Origin: Neobacillus sp. SuZ13
Lineage (GTDB): Bacteria; Bacillota; Bacilli; Bacillales; Cytobacillaceae
Length of the DNA stretch: 64,000 nucleotides
Direction: 5' to 3'
Assembly (NCBI RefSeq): GCF_030123365.1
Contig: NZ_CP126107.1
Span: forward strand, 1,535,501-1,599,500
Shown here piece after piece: positions 15,254-24,918 of the stretch; positions within the stretch are counted from its first letter, which is position 1, and each line of letters opens with the position of its first letter. The notes beneath the pieces were generated by a model. It made no database searches and had not been told where the DNA came from. It saw only the letters and a list, made by a program, of their open reading frames with translations. Position numbers and translations under genes: made by a program.

Positions 15254-15889
15254 TTAAAGGGCAATCCCTTGTGGTTGGCTTTTTTTCTTTTTGATCGCTT
15301 CTACTAATGACTTAAATAGCTTTAGAGAATGTTGGAAAATTGGACTTTGAATAAATGTATATAGGAAAGTAGCAATAAACACAGGCCCCCCTAAAAATAA
15401 ACCAATCAAAAGGACCATGGACTCTACGATAATGCGAGCTTGACTAACTGATAACTTAGTTTTATCAGAGATGGATAGCATAAAGCCATCGCGAGGACCC
15501 GCACCAATTCCTGCTGCAACATACATCCCGCCGCCGACCCCTGTAATTATGATTCCACAGAGAAGAATGAGATAATCAACCCAAGTACCCGTTGCTTTTG
15601 GGAGAATATCTAACCAGAGGAAGAAGTCCATGATAGGTCCAATACATAAGGCATTAAGGACAGTACCTATGCTAATATAACTCCTTGCTACAAAAAAAGA
15701 TATGATTATCAAGATCAGCCCGCATATGACTCCCCAAGTGCCAATGGTGAAACCAAAATGTTCAAATAGCGCAACATTCAGTACCTCCCAAGGATGTAGG
15801 CCTACATATTTTACCTTAACGGCAATTGCATTTCCTAAGCCAAAAAAGGTTAGTCCCGCAAAAAATAATAAATACTGAACCAGCTTCAT
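15254..15889 (-). CDS. YczE/YitT-family integral membrane protein
   Basis: This 211-residue protein has about five membrane helices and the family signature GAGPRDGFMLSISDKTKLSV. Family members (YczE, YyaS, YitT) are widespread and poorly characterised; YczE affects lipopeptide production in bacilli. GGTAACTG-rich sequence with GAGGT precedes ATG 15889. The gene is monocistronic and divergent from the aminotransferase gene, so the two may share control. Confidence 0.85.
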   Translation of the reverse strand: MKLVQYLLFFAGLTFFGLGNAIAVKVKYVGLHPWEVLNVALFEHFGFTIGTWGVICGLILIIISFFVARSYISIGTVLNALCIGPIMDFFLWLDILPKATGTWVDYLILLCGIIITGVGGGMYVAAGIGAGPRDGFMLSISDKTKLSVSQARIIVESMVLLIGLFLGGPVFIATFLYTFIQSPIFQHSLKLFKSLVEAIKKKKSQPQGIAL

Positions 15890-16067
15890 TTTTCAGTTAC
15901 CTCCACATAAAGCCCTTTTCCTGAATATTAAAACCTATCTTAAGATTCTAAAGTATGAGTGAATAATAATCAATGATTATCTTAAAATATAGAATTGAAT
16001 TCATTAGACTGATATAATTTAAATATGTTTGAATTGTTGAAATTTTACTTAGGATAGAGGGATATCT

Positions 16068-17249
16068 ATGAATCTCGTTGCATCAGAAAAAGTAAAAAAA
16101 ATGTCGGCAAGTATTTTCCAAGAGGTAGCAAATCGGAAATTAAAAGCAATGAAAGCCGGTAAGGATGTCATTGATTTAAGTGTAGGAAGTCCAGATTTTC
16201 CACCGCCTTCATTTGTTGTGGATACATTGCTTGACTCCGCAAGTGACTCAAGCAAATATGGTTATACCCTGGCAGGGATACCTGAATTTAATCAGGCAGT
16301 AAGTTATTTTTATAAACAAAGATATGGGGTCGACCTTAACCCAGAGTCCGAAGTATTGCAGTTGATGGGGTCTCAGGATGGTCTTGCCCATTTGGCTACG
16401 GCAATCATTAATCCAGGTGATTATGTCCTAGTACCGGATCCCGGGTATCCTATCTATGAGGCAAGCGTAAATATTGCAGGCGGGATTATCTATCCGATGC
16501 CATTATTAGCTGAAAACAAGTTTCTACCAATGCTTGAGGAAATCCCGTTAGATGTGCTAGATAAAACGAAAATGATGATAATCAGTTATCCTGGTAACCC
16601 AGTAACAGCTTTAGCTGATCAGTCATTTTTTGAAAAGGTAGTTTCCTTTGCTAAGCATCACAATATTTTGGTTGTTCATGATTTTGCGTATTCTGAGTTG
16701 ATATTCGATGGGAATCCACAACTTAGTTTCATGTCGGTTCCAGGGGCTAAGGAGATTGGAATTGAATTTAATTCCCTTTCGAAAACCTTTAATATGGCAG
16801 GATGCCGTATCGGTTATGTCGTAGGCAATGAACAAGCGATTGACATCTTGGCTTCATTTAAATCCCACATAGATTATGGAGTCTTTTATCCTATCCAAAA
16901 AGCAGCAGTAAGGGCGTTAACTTCAGATTTCGCTTTTCTTAAAAAACAGGTTAATGAATATGAACTTCGCCGCGATGTGTTAATTTCTGGGCTTGAAAAA
17001 AGCGGTTGGCAAGTGGCCAAGTCTCCGGCAACCATGTTTGTGTGGGCAAGAATCCCTGCAGGCTGGAAATCCCGTGAGTTTGCCTTTGAATTGATTGACA
17101 AAGCTGGAGTGGCTGTCATTCCTGGTGATGCGTTTGGAAACTTGGGTGAGGGCTATGTTCGGATTGCCATGGTACAACCACCAGAACGACTATCTCAAGC
17201 AGCTGAACGAATTCATGAATTCCTAATGGAATATTCAAGAAATAAGTAA
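16068..17249 (+). CDS. PLP-dependent class I/II aminotransferase
   Basis: This 393-residue aspartate-aminotransferase fold protein has DLSVGSPDFPPPSFV (substrate loop), SYPGNPVTALA, and HDFAYSELIF with the PLP Asp/Tyr. The Schiff-base Lys239 lies in NSLSKTFNMAGCRIGY, and a C-terminal Arg lies in GYVRIAMV. It resembles LL-diaminopimelate-aminotransferase-like and PatA-type enzymes; the amino donor is not determinable. The start is ATG 16068 after AGAGGG. Confidence 0.85.
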   Translation: MNLVASEKVKKMSASIFQEVANRKLKAMKAGKDVIDLSVGSPDFPPPSFVVDTLLDSASDSSKYGYTLAGIPEFNQAVSYFYKQRYGVDLNPESEVLQLMGSQDGLAHLATAIINPGDYVLVPDPGYPIYEASVNIAGGIIYPMPLLAENKFLPMLEEIPLDVLDKTKMMIISYPGNPVTALADQSFFEKVVSFAKHHNILVVHDFAYSELIFDGNPQLSFMSVPGAKEIGIEFNSLSKTFNMAGCRIGYVVGNEQAIDILASFKSHIDYGVFYPIQKAAVRALTSDFAFLKKQVNEYELRRDVLISGLEKSGWQVAKSPATMFVWARIPAGWKSREFAFELIDKAGVAVIPGDAFGNLGEGYVRIAMVQPPERLSQAAERIHEFLMEYSRNK

Positions 17250-17334
17250 AAAGTAACTTCATCTGTGATGAGGATATTTTTGGCAAACTGCTTCGCGCCT
17301 CTTCTATAAATATAAATTTCTACATATATATTGT

Positions 17335-17370
17335 AAAAGACCTTCTGCCATATGAGGGTCTTTTATTTTT
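17335..17370 (+). terminator. Terminator
   Basis: AAAAGACC pairs with GGTCTTTT around a 14-base loop, then T residues. Confidence 0.75.
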
Positions 17371-17389
17371 AAAACGAAAGAGGGATAAG

Positions 17390-17839
17390 ATGCTTAGCGA
17401 TTTACAACATCTAGAATTAGATATCCCAATTGAAGTGATTTGGGACTTTATTCGAGACGAAAATAATTGGGCACCGCTTGTACCAGGTTATATTCAACAT
17501 GAAAAGAGAAATGAGCGTCAAATCTGTTGGGAATTTAAGAGTGATCTTGGCGTAATGAAGAAAAAGGTTAGTTTATTGATAGATATTAAAGAGTGGAATG
17601 AACCATCCAGAGTATCTTTTGAATTAAAACGTTCAAATGAAAAACATTTAGGTGAAGGTTATTTTGAAGCAAAAGCCTTAAATAAAAATAAAACTCGTGT
17701 AACGGGCTTTCTAGAAATCAATGCGTCAGGGCCGATGGGATCATTAGCTAATTCCCTTTTTAAAAAAGCACTCCAAAAATCGGATGATGAGGTAGCCTCA
17801 GTCATTTCTACAAAGTTAGAAGAATTTCATCGCAGGTAA
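17390..17839 (+). CDS. CoxG-like SRPBCC-fold protein
   Basis: This 149-residue protein has a START/SRPBCC (Bet v 1-like) profile. N-terminal residues IEVIWDFIRDENNWAPLVPG are the CoxG entry helix, a curved beta-sheet follows, and a long C-terminal helix (SLFKKALQKSDDEVASVIS) closes it. CoxG relatives accompany CO dehydrogenases, but here there is no cox gene, so a generic hydrophobic-ligand-binding or membrane-associated role is likelier. AAAGAGGGA precedes ATG 17390. Confidence 0.75.
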   Translation: MLSDLQHLELDIPIEVIWDFIRDENNWAPLVPGYIQHEKRNERQICWEFKSDLGVMKKKVSLLIDIKEWNEPSRVSFELKRSNEKHLGEGYFEAKALNKNKTRVTGFLEINASGPMGSLANSLFKKALQKSDDEVASVISTKLEEFHRR

Positions 17840-17923
17840 AAAATTAAGATAAACTTAAGCAATCCATGATAAAGTTAGTCCAAATTCCACTATCCCACAA
17901 GATAGAGGACAGGAGGATTAACG

Positions 17924-19075
17924 ATGAAACAATTAAAATCAAACAAAGCCCTAAATGTAATGATAGTTATTTCACTGGCATGGTTGGGAACTGGATCACC
18001 CATTACATCTGCCTATGCTGAAACTAACACAACAACAGTTCAAGAAAACCAATTAGCGAGCACTCTTTCAAAATTAGAGATTGAAGGAATCAAACTCGAG
18101 CAGAAATTCGCTGCAGATTTATTTGAATATACTGCCACAGTAGGGAACGAGGTTCAAAATATAAAGTTATTAGTAGATAGCTCTAATACAGATTCATCGA
18201 TTACAATCAACGATCAGGTGATTGTCAATGGATCAATAGGGACCTACGCCCTTCAAACAGGTGAAAATAAGTTTATTATTTCTGTAAATAATGGCAATGG
18301 TTCATCCAATTCCTATACCCTGACGGTAACAAGAGAGAAAAATGCTAATAATTTCTTGCAAAGTATTGAACTATCAAAAGGTGAATTATCACCCAAATTT
18401 TCTTCAGATGTTAATGACTATAAGGTCAATGTTCCAAATGAAGTTCCTGCCATTACATTTAAACCGACAGCCATAGAAGCAACTTCAACAATAAAGGTGA
18501 ATTCTACTATAGCAGGAAAAGATGGAGTGGATGTTTCGCTACCCGTTGGTCAGTCAAATATTATGATCACGGTAACTGCTGAAAATGGCTCGATGAAGAT
18601 TTATACCATCCACGTTACAAGAGAGAAACCTGTTGAGGATAAAGCGGTGGAAGATAAACCAGCTGAAGTTAAAACACCTGCAGAAAATCAGAACAATAAT
18701 CCAGGTTCTATACAGCCCAATATAAAAACAAATAATCGGGCTAATTCTACACAGCCTACTTCTCAACAGCCAAGTTCCATAAATACCGATAAAGTAAGTA
18801 AAGCATTACTATCGTCACTGTCAGTATCTGAAGGAACATTTGACAGCGCGTTTACAAGTAATGAGTTTACGTACCATGTGAAGGTTTCAAGTGATGTGGA
18901 TGAAATAACACTAGAGCCGATTGCAAAATATAGCAGTGCTGAAATATTAATAGAAGGAGAAACGAGGAAAACAATAAAACTGGAAAGTGACAAGAAAACA
19001 ATTATTTCTGTCGTCGTTACGTATGATGATGATGATCGAAAGACATATGTGCTTGTGTTTGATAAAGAATCTTAA
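17924..19075 (+). CDS. Secreted protein with three cadherin-like beta-sandwich domains
   Basis: This 383-residue protein has a signal peptide of about 32 residues (IVISLAWLGTGSPITSAYA). Three repeats of the bacterial cadherin-like beta-sandwich fold (PF12733 type) follow at about 48-142, 145-235 and 293-383. Each begins L..L.L..G.L.P.F...Y.V and ends with YTLTVTRE, YTIHVTRE or YVLVF. A Pro/Gln/Asn-rich linker (236-290) separates the second and third domains. There is no LPXTG motif, so it is probably secreted or loosely wall-bound. The function is unknown. AGGAGG precedes ATG 17924, and a strong terminator follows. Confidence 0.85.
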   Translation: MKQLKSNKALNVMIVISLAWLGTGSPITSAYAETNTTTVQENQLASTLSKLEIEGIKLEQKFAADLFEYTATVGNEVQNIKLLVDSSNTDSSITINDQVIVNGSIGTYALQTGENKFIISVNNGNGSSNSYTLTVTREKNANNFLQSIELSKGELSPKFSSDVNDYKVNVPNEVPAITFKPTAIEATSTIKVNSTIAGKDGVDVSLPVGQSNIMITVTAENGSMKIYTIHVTREKPVEDKAVEDKPAEVKTPAENQNNNPGSIQPNIKTNNRANSTQPTSQQPSSINTDKVSKALLSSLSVSEGTFDSAFTSNEFTYHVKVSSDVDEITLEPIAKYSSAEILIEGETRKTIKLESDKKTIISVVVTYDDDDRKTYVLVFDKES

Positions 19076-19101
19076 AAAGATTACTTTTAGAAAAAAATCG
19101 T

Positions 19102-19129
19102 AAAAAACCTGCACAGAGCAGGTTTTTTT
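19102..19129 (+). terminator. Terminator
   Basis: AAAAACCTGC pairs with GCAGGTTTTT, then T residues. Confidence 0.9.
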
Positions 19130-19248
19130 CGTATAATTGAAAATTTATTAAAAAAAAAGAAAACTTATTTTTAACATGTCCTTTAAAATTGTGGTATATT
19201 AATAAATAAAAAATTTAGCGAATTTTGAGATTAAAGGAAGGTGGCAGT

Positions 19249-22008
19249 ATGACAACAGAAGTTAAAGTAAATGACAGCAGTCTTCCGTTGCGTCGTGATG
19301 TGAAATTACTGGGGAAAATGTTAGGAGATATTCTGATAAATCACAGTGGTTCCGCATTATTTGATAAAGTGGAAAAAATACGTTTAATGTGTAAAACATT
19401 AAGGGAACATTTTGATCAATCAATTTATGATGCCTTAAAGGAAGAAATCTCTAGTTTAGATGCACCGATGAGGAAACAAGTTATTCGAGCATTCTCAATG
19501 TATTTTCATTTAATTAATGCAGCGGAACAGAACCATCGTATGCGTAGAAGAAGACAGTACCAACTTCAAGAGGAAAGGGTTGTCCAACCTGCTTCTATTG
19601 AAAGTGCGATTCTTTTGCTTAAAGAGAATAATATAGAAGAAGATGTCATTCAAGATACTTTAAATACTTTATCTCTTGAGCTTGTGATTACAGCTCATCC
19701 AACAGAGGCAACGAAACGCTCCATACTTGAGATTCAGCAGCGAATTGCTGAAATTCTTAAAAACCTCGATCACCCCTTATTAACAAGAAGAGAAAGAAAA
19801 AAGCTGGAAGAAAGTCTGTTTAACGAAGTTTCAATACTTTGGCAAACGGATGAATTACGACAGAACAAGCCTACTGTTTTAGACGAAGTTCGAAATGGTT
19901 TGTATTATTTTGATCAAACTCTATTCGAAGTACTGCCTGAAATTCATCAAGAAGTGGCGGAATGTTTAGAGAAGAACTTCACAAATGCACAATGGGAAGT
20001 TCCTAATTTCTTACGTTTTGGTTCCTGGATCGGTGGTGACCGGGATGGAAATCCAAATGTTACACATGATGTCACTTGGGAGACATTGAAAAAACAAAGA
20101 AGACTCGTCTTAAAAAAATATAAAAATGCCTTAGTTGAATTAATGAAACGATATAGTCATTCCACTACCAGGGTGGAGGTAAGTGATGATCTTCTTACAT
20201 TAATTGAGCAAGAGGATATTTATTTAACGGATGACAAAAAATGGCCAAATAAAGGTGAGGCATACCGCCGTGCATTTGCAATTATTATTGAACGTGTAAA
20301 ACAAGTAGGAAAAACGGACTTAGGCTATAAATCTGCCGAAGAATTATTAGAAGACTTGTATGTGATTAAAAGGAGTTTGAAAAAGCATCATCCAGCAGCC
20401 CATGAATCAAAAATTATTCAAAAGCTGATCCGACAAGTACAATTATTTGGGTTTCATTTAGCTACACTCGATATTCGAAATCATAGCGGCGAACATGAAG
20501 CAGCCATGACAGAAATATTGCGCAAAGTCAGTATCACTGAGAATTATGCGGGTCTTTCTGAAGAAGAAAAACTAAAAATATTGCAAAATATATTATTGGA
20601 TCCTCGTCCACTCTTATTACTAAATGAAGACTACTCTGCTGAAACACAGGAAATGATTAAAGTATTCCAAACGATTAAGAAGGCACACGAAGAATTCGGA
20701 AAGCGAGCTATTTCCGTTTATCTTGTGAGCATGACAAAATCACCGAGTGATTTGCTTGAGGTACTTGTCCTTGCAAAAGAAGCTGGAATTTATCGCCTTC
20801 ACGCAGATGGCACATTAGAAAGTCACTTACATGTGGCACCATTACTGGAAACAATTGACGATTTAACAGCTGGACCAAAAATAATGGAAACTCTTTTCGA
20901 GATGCCTGTCTATCGTAATCATTTGCAAATATTGGGGGACCAGCAGGAAATAATGCTTGGGTACTCGGACGGTAGCAAAGATGGTGGAACGTTAACAGCT
21001 AACTGGAAACTATATAAGGCTCAAATTGAGATTCATGAAATGGCGAAAAGGTACCAAATCGGACTTAAGTTCTTCCATGGCCGTGGTGGTTCATTAGGCC
21101 GTGGCGGCGGTCCATTAAATAAAAGTATCCTGTCGCAGCCTGCTGAAACGATTGGGGATGGTGTCAAAATAACCGAGCAAGGTGAAGTATTATCTTCAAG
21201 ATATTTACTTGAGGATATTGCCTACCGCAGTTTAGAACAAGCTACATCCACGTTACTTTTAGCAGTTACACATATTTCTAAAGAAGCAGAGCAAGGGCAT
21301 CAACGTGATCCAATTTGGGTTGAGACAATAGAAGAAATCTCAAGCTTAGCCTTAACGAAATATCAATCATTGGTGTTTGGTGATCCAGATTTCCTTACCT
21401 ATTTCACTGAAGCAACACCACTAAGAGAACTAGGGGACTTAAACATCGGCTCCAGACCAATGAGCAGAAAAAATCAAGGGCGTTTTGAAGATTTACGGGC
21501 CATTCCTTGGGTATTCGCTTGGACGCAAAGCCGCCAATTGCTTCCTGCATGGTATGCAGCCGGAACTGGTTTAGAAGGATTTGCAGCAAAGGGAGAACAA
21601 AATTTGCATATTCTTCAGGATATGTATGAAAAATGGCCGTTTTTCCGATCAACAATTGATAATTTACAAATGGCATTAATGAAAGCAGACATTACGACGG
21701 CCAGAGAATATTTATCACTTGTTGAAGACCAAAATATGGCTGAACGGATATTTACTAATATTCTTGAAGAATATGAACGAACCAAAGAAATTCTTCTCCG
21801 AATTACAGGCGATAAAGAATTGCTTGATCATACACCGAATATTAAGGAATCGGTATTTAGAAGAAATCCATATGTCGATCCGTTGAACTTTTTACAAGTG
21901 GAGTTAATAAAAGATCTGCGAAATCAGGGTGGCTCTAACGACGATCTATTAATTGAGGTATTGTTAACTATCAGTGGAATATCAGCTGGACTACGGAATA
22001 CTGGTTGA
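19249..22008 (+). CDS. ppc: Phosphoenolpyruvate carboxylase
   Basis: The start is ATG 19249 after AAAGGAAGGTGG; a frame from 19225 has no ribosome site. The 919-residue length is normal for bacterial PEPC. Visible motifs are VITAHPTEATKRS with the catalytic His, FGSWIGGDRDGNPNVT, the mobile loop and substrate site FHGRGGSLGRGGGP, GYSDGSKDGG, and the C-terminal RNTG end that closes the active site. It carboxylates PEP to oxaloacetate to refill the TCA cycle. B. subtilis lacks this enzyme, so it separates the host from that species. It is monocistronic, with a terminator behind it. Confidence 0.97.
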   Translation: MTTEVKVNDSSLPLRRDVKLLGKMLGDILINHSGSALFDKVEKIRLMCKTLREHFDQSIYDALKEEISSLDAPMRKQVIRAFSMYFHLINAAEQNHRMRRRRQYQLQEERVVQPASIESAILLLKENNIEEDVIQDTLNTLSLELVITAHPTEATKRSILEIQQRIAEILKNLDHPLLTRRERKKLEESLFNEVSILWQTDELRQNKPTVLDEVRNGLYYFDQTLFEVLPEIHQEVAECLEKNFTNAQWEVPNFLRFGSWIGGDRDGNPNVTHDVTWETLKKQRRLVLKKYKNALVELMKRYSHSTTRVEVSDDLLTLIEQEDIYLTDDKKWPNKGEAYRRAFAIIIERVKQVGKTDLGYKSAEELLEDLYVIKRSLKKHHPAAHESKIIQKLIRQVQLFGFHLATLDIRNHSGEHEAAMTEILRKVSITENYAGLSEEEKLKILQNILLDPRPLLLLNEDYSAETQEMIKVFQTIKKAHEEFGKRAISVYLVSMTKSPSDLLEVLVLAKEAGIYRLHADGTLESHLHVAPLLETIDDLTAGPKIMETLFEMPVYRNHLQILGDQQEIMLGYSDGSKDGGTLTANWKLYKAQIEIHEMAKRYQIGLKFFHGRGGSLGRGGGPLNKSILSQPAETIGDGVKITEQGEVLSSRYLLEDIAYRSLEQATSTLLLAVTHISKEAEQGHQRDPIWVETIEEISSLALTKYQSLVFGDPDFLTYFTEATPLRELGDLNIGSRPMSRKNQGRFEDLRAIPWVFAWTQSRQLLPAWYAAGTGLEGFAAKGEQNLHILQDMYEKWPFFRSTIDNLQMALMKADITTAREYLSLVEDQNMAERIFTNILEEYERTKEILLRITGDKELLDHTPNIKESVFRRNPYVDPLNFLQVELIKDLRNQGGSNDDLLIEVLLTISGISAGLRNTG

Positions 22009-22019
22009 TTTATGAAAGT

Positions 22020-22060
22020 AAGCCATAAATTCTTTTTCAAAAGGATTTATGGCTTTTTTT
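22020..22060 (+). terminator. Terminator of ppc
   Basis: AGCCATAAAT pairs with ATTTATGGCT, then T7. Confidence 0.9.
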
Positions 22061-22102
22061 ATATGGGGGACAATTTATGAACATTTTATGAATTCTTTAA
22101 AA

Positions 22103-22122
22103 ATGAATGGTTATTCATTCAT
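22103..22122 (+). promoter_or_regulatory. FadR-type operator upstream of adhE
   Basis: The sequence is ATGAATGGTTATTCATTCAT. It matches the B. subtilis FadR (TetR-family, fatty-acid degradation) consensus ATGAATGA-N-TA-N-TCATTCAT at all but one defined base. The longer arms AAAATGAATG/CATTCATTTT pair perfectly. It lies 154 nt ahead of the adhE start. Confidence 0.75.
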
Positions 22123-22275
22123 TTTAACGCAAAATTCGACATTTTTCGATTTATCCATCGTGCTATATTTTAACCAGAAAAGAGAAGAAGTGAAAATCCA
22201 CGTAATTATAAACGATATACAAGCCTAGTTTTAATGGAATCAATAAAAGAGGAATGAACTTGGAGGGGATATTAC

Positions 22276-24879
22276 ATGGCAGTTGAAGAAAAGGCAGTAC
22301 ATGAAAAACATCTAATTACTTCAATGATTGATATGTTAGCAAATAATGCAGAGAAAGCACTTAGTGAATTCCGTACATACAACCAAGAGATGGTTGATGA
22401 AATCGTCAAACAAATGGCTCTTACTGCTCTTCAAAATCATAAGAATCTTGCAAAATTGGCTGTAAATGAAACAAGAAGAGGGGTTTATGAAGATAAGGTA
22501 TTCAAAAATATGTTTGCGACTGAGTTCATTTATAACAATATTAGAGATATGAAAACTGTTGGTGTAATCAACGAAAACGAAAATGAAGGAATGGTAGAGA
22601 TCGCCGAGCCAGTAGGTGTGATTGCTGCTGTTATTCCAATCACAAATCCGACCTCTACTGTAATTTTTAAATCATTGATTTCGCTTAAAACAAGGAACCC
22701 AATTATTTTTGCATTCCCACATTTTGCCCAAAAATGTTGTACGGAGACCGCGATTTTACTGAAGGAAGCAGCCATGAGGGCAGGTGCACCAGAGAATTGC
22801 ATTCAGTGGATTGAAGTTCCTTCACATGAAGCGTTTCAGGCTTTAATGAAGCATCCGAAAGTTTCTCTTATTCTAGCAACGGGTGGACCAAATTTGGTAA
22901 AAGCGGCTTACAGCTCAGGGAAACCGGCACTTGGGGTTGGTGCAGGAAATGTACCTTGTTATATTGAAAAAACAGCAAATATCAAAAGGGCTGTTAACGA
23001 CATTATCCTGTCGAAAACCTTTGATAACGGGATGATCTGCGCTTCTGAACAAGCATTAATTATTGATCAAGAAATTTATGATGAAGTGAAACAGGAACTA
23101 ATCTTAAATAATTGTTATTACCTTAATGAAGAAGAAAGATTAATGGTAGAGAAGGTTGCCGTTTTTGAAAAGACGAATACAATTAATCATTTAATTGTCG
23201 GGTTATCAGCCACAATGATTGCCAAATTGGCAGGTGTGAATGTACCTGCAAATACCAAGATTCTCATTGCAGAACTAGAGGGTGTAGGGCCAAAATATAC
23301 GCTCTCATGTGAAAAACTAAGTCCGATTCTAGCCTGTTACAAGGTTAATTGTTTTGAAGAGGGCATGCAAATTGCGGAAGAAACCTTAGAATATGGTGGT
23401 CTTGGGCATTCAGCAGCTATTCATACCTCAGATCAAGGTTTAGTAGATTTGTTCTCACTACGTATGAAGGCAGGGCGAATCATGGTCAATACCCCATCGA
23501 CGCATGGTGCAATCGGGGATATTTATAATACATCCTTACCGTCCTTAACGATCGGATGTGGTACTTATGGAGGGAACTCTGTGTCACAAAATGTAGGAGC
23601 ACAAAATCTCATAAATATTAAAAAGGTTGCAAAAAGAAGAACATTTACCCAGTGGTTTAAAGTACCTTCGCAAATTTTCTTTGAAAAAAATTCAATCCAA
23701 ATGCTTGCGTCAATGCCAGGAATCTCGAAGGCATTCATTTTAACAAGCAACAGTGCTGTCAAAAATGGAAATGTGGACAAGGTTGTTTACTATTTAAACA
23801 AGAATCAAAGGACAATCCAATTTGAAAAATTCTCCGAAATTGAACCTGAACCTACCATTGATACGGTAATAAGTGGTGCAGAGCGGATGAGAAGATTTCA
23901 GCCAGATTGCATTATTGCTCTTGGCGGCGGCTCTGTGATGGATGCTGCAAAAGCGATGTGGCTATTTTACGAACATCCAGAAACTGATTTTCATAGCTTG
24001 ACACAAAAATTCTTTGATCCTAGTAAAAGAGTTGTTAAATTCCCAGCGCTTCGTGGAAAAGCAAAATTGGTTGCGATTCCCACTACATCCGGAACGGGTT
24101 CAGAGGTCACAGCCTTCTCTGTTATTTCAGATAATAAAACAAATATAAAATATCCACTTGCAGATTTCCAATTGACACCAGATGTAGCCATTATTGATCC
24201 ACAGTTTGTTATGACAGTTCCGAAACATGTTACCGCTGACACCGGGATGGATGTATTGACACACGCGATTGAATCGTATGTTTCCGTATTGGCCAATGAC
24301 TTTACAGATGGACTTGCATTAAAAGCGATTCAACTTGTCTTTAAGTATTTGCCAGTAGCTTACCGAGATGGAAGTAATGAACTTGCCCGTGAAAAAATGC
24401 ACAATGCTTCTACAATTGCAGGTATGGCTTTTGCCAATTCCTACCTTGGAATAAACCATAGCCTAGCCCATGTTTTGGGAGCTGAATTTAATATCCCACA
24501 TGGACGCGCCAATGCGATTCTTTTGCCGCATGTAATCCGTTACAATGCTGCTAAACCGAATAAGTTCATGACATACCCTAAATATGAAAGTTTCATAGCA
24601 GATGAACGTTATGCGGAAATTGCTAAAATGCTTGGGCTCCCTGCGGGTACGACAGAGGAAGGCATTGAAAGCCTAGTCCAAGCAATTATTAAATTAACGG
24701 AGGAATTAGAAATTCCGATGAGTATTGAAGCAAGCGGGGTTGGTAAGGAAGTATTTGAAAGCAAAGTAGCCGTTCTCGCAGAACGTGCATTCGACGATCA
24801 AGATACAATTGCAAATCCAAAACAACCATTTATCAGCGAACTTGCAGAAATTTATCGTCAGGCCTTTAGTGGTATTTAA
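22276..24879 (+). CDS. adhE: Bifunctional aldehyde-alcohol dehydrogenase AdhE
   Basis: This 867-residue fusion has an N-terminal CoA-acylating aldehyde dehydrogenase (about 15-440; catalytic Cys255 in GMICASEQA, and GVGAGNVPCYIE). It is joined to a C-terminal iron-type alcohol dehydrogenase (about 460-867; NAD site ALGGGSVMDAAKAMW, metal site DTGMDVLTHAIES and NHSLAHVLGAEFNIPHGRAN). It converts acetyl-CoA to acetaldehyde and ethanol with NADH, or the reverse. GGAGGGG precedes ATG 22276. The FadR-like operator upstream hints at use with longer acyl-CoAs or aldehydes, or at control by fatty acids. The PHA genes follow 39 nt later without a clear terminator, so read-through is possible. Confidence 0.96.
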   Translation: MAVEEKAVHEKHLITSMIDMLANNAEKALSEFRTYNQEMVDEIVKQMALTALQNHKNLAKLAVNETRRGVYEDKVFKNMFATEFIYNNIRDMKTVGVINENENEGMVEIAEPVGVIAAVIPITNPTSTVIFKSLISLKTRNPIIFAFPHFAQKCCTETAILLKEAAMRAGAPENCIQWIEVPSHEAFQALMKHPKVSLILATGGPNLVKAAYSSGKPALGVGAGNVPCYIEKTANIKRAVNDIILSKTFDNGMICASEQALIIDQEIYDEVKQELILNNCYYLNEEERLMVEKVAVFEKTNTINHLIVGLSATMIAKLAGVNVPANTKILIAELEGVGPKYTLSCEKLSPILACYKVNCFEEGMQIAEETLEYGGLGHSAAIHTSDQGLVDLFSLRMKAGRIMVNTPSTHGAIGDIYNTSLPSLTIGCGTYGGNSVSQNVGAQNLINIKKVAKRRTFTQWFKVPSQIFFEKNSIQMLASMPGISKAFILTSNSAVKNGNVDKVVYYLNKNQRTIQFEKFSEIEPEPTIDTVISGAERMRRFQPDCIIALGGGSVMDAAKAMWLFYEHPETDFHSLTQKFFDPSKRVVKFPALRGKAKLVAIPTTSGTGSEVTAFSVISDNKTNIKYPLADFQLTPDVAIIDPQFVMTVPKHVTADTGMDVLTHAIESYVSVLANDFTDGLALKAIQLVFKYLPVAYRDGSNELAREKMHNASTIAGMAFANSYLGINHSLAHVLGAEFNIPHGRANAILLPHVIRYNAAKPNKFMTYPKYESFIADERYAEIAKMLGLPAGTTEEGIESLVQAIIKLTEELEIPMSIEASGVGKEVFESKVAVLAERAFDDQDTIANPKQPFISELAEIYRQAFSGI

Positions 24880-24918
24880 AAAGAAGATATAAAAAATTCA
24901 TAAAAGGATGCGAGTAGG

